Positions 63,697 to 64,000 of a stretch of DNA of 64,000 bases are shown here, one piece after another (position 1 is the first letter of the stretch; each line of letters starts with the position of its first letter). This DNA is from CAYGAW01 sp964347945. Lineage in GTDB: Bacteria > Chloroflexota > Anaerolineae > UBA7937 > B3-Chlor. The notes under the pieces were generated by a model that was given only the letters and a program-made list of their open reading frames with translations, was not told the DNA's origin and did no database searches. The stretch covers positions 1 through 64,000 of the forward strand of contig CAYGAW010000194.1 of the NCBI GenBank assembly GCA_964347945.1, read 5' to 3'. Position numbers and translations under genes: made by a program.

Positions 63697-63903
63697 ATGG
63701 CAAGAGAATGTGATATCTGCGGCAAAGGCCCTCAATTCGGGCATAGCGTCAGCCATGCTCACAATCGAACCAAGCGCAACTGGCAGCCGAATCTGCATCG
63801 CAAAACGATAAGCGACGGCAAGAGCAAGCGAACTGTTCGCATCTGCACCAGGTGTCTGCGCACCCTGGAGAAGGGACCTGCTCCAGGTCGGGTGTCTCTC
63901 TGA
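63697..63903 (+). CDS. rpmB: 50S ribosomal protein L28
   Basis: 68 aa. CDICGKGPQFGHSVSHAHNRTKR and WQPNLHRKTI match L28. Two CxxC pairs (CDIC, CTRC) mark the zinc-binding form. It is a single-gene unit between a weak promoter and a strong terminator, divergent from asp23. Confidence 0.96.
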   Translation: MARECDICGKGPQFGHSVSHAHNRTKRNWQPNLHRKTISDGKSKRTVRICTRCLRTLEKGPAPGRVSL

Positions 63904-63917
63904 TTGATTGATTGATT
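63901..63917 (+). repeat. TGAT tetranucleotide tandem repeat
   Basis: TGATTGATTGATTGATT covers four units starting with the rpmB stop codon itself, giving in-frame extra stops in more than one frame. No known role. Confidence 0.6.
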
Positions 63918-63931
63918 CATCGTCACACTGT

Positions 63932-63970
63932 GAGCCAGTCCCTGGTTGCCGGGACTGGCTCTTGTCTGTC
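63932..63970 (+). terminator. strong Rho-independent terminator of rpmB
   Basis: GAGCCAGTCCC (63932-63942) pairs perfectly over 11 bp with GGGACTGGCTC (63951-63961) around an 8-base loop, followed by TTGTCTGTC. It is 28 bases after the rpmB stop. Confidence 0.8.
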
Positions 63971-64000
63971 ACGCATCCCCCACTAGGATAACCCCGGCTC

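Overview
The window is a gene-dense bacterial chromosome segment of about 57-60% GC by eye. It carries roughly 57 protein genes, and I saw no rRNA, tRNA or CRISPR. Gene content suggests a monoderm-like Chloroflexota (Anaerolineae or a relative); this placement is inference. It rests on Pro/Thr-rich linkers in extracytoplasmic proteins, TolB-type propellers, a B12-dependent ribonucleotide reductase with NrdR, acyl-CoA dehydrogenase/ETF/thiolase-DUF35 gene sets, and FakA/DegV, CdaA/CdaR and Asp23 proteins with no LPS or outer-membrane genes.

Layout. 1-4592 (-): three multi-pass GT-C-like membrane proteins, the first cut by the window edge. 4788-7706 (+): a zinc-ribbon coiled-coil protein, then a STAND-type NTPase joined through one membrane helix to a TolB-like propeller. 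7731-11475 (-): a translationally coupled operon of radical SAM protein, pgeF, yggS, yggT and a DUF167 gene. 11812-14813 (-): acyl-CoA dehydrogenase, etfB, etfA. 14960-17729 (-): nrdR-nrdJ, with two candidate NrdR boxes upstream. 18107-34778 (-): a large division and cell wall cluster in transcription order mraZ, rsmH, ftsL, ftsI, murF, mraY, murD, ftsW, murG, two small membrane proteins, murC, murB, ftsQ, ftsA, ftsZ. It has a near-consensus promoter and an MraZ operator of three repeats exactly 10 bp apart; murE and ddl are missing from it. 35058-36869 (+): a membrane-anchored HExxH protein. 36995-37726 (-): scpA.

37727-38381 has no credible gene but carries a good promoter and a long-range RNA stem. 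38382-45913 (+): FAH-family hydrolase, argF, a TPR protein, cdaA, cdaR, der. 45948-52136 (-): a GTPase related to cyclic 2,3-diphosphoglycerate synthetase, two thiolase-fold proteins without the nucleophilic cysteine, two DUF35 proteins and an acyl-CoA dehydrogenase. 52205-63565 (-): asp23, fakA, degV, recG, coaD, a coiled-coil protein, a DUF177 gene, rpmF, fabD, fabG, asp23, nusB, tatA and a TatA/B-TatC fusion. 63697-63903 (+): rpmB with a strong terminator.

The main themes are envelope synthesis and division (dcw cluster, GT-C proteins, Tat export, c-di-AMP) and acyl-CoA/lipid metabolism (two acyl-CoA dehydrogenases, ETF, thiolase-fold/DUF35 pairs, FakA/DegV, FabD/FabG). The most promising unusual items are the Cys-less thiolase/DUF35 cluster, the transmembrane STAND-propeller protein, the TatA/B-TatC fusion and the structured intergenic region at 37.97-38.2 kb. 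Start sites were chosen by hand from ribosome-binding sites, overlaps and family N-termini; several non-ATG starts are flagged.
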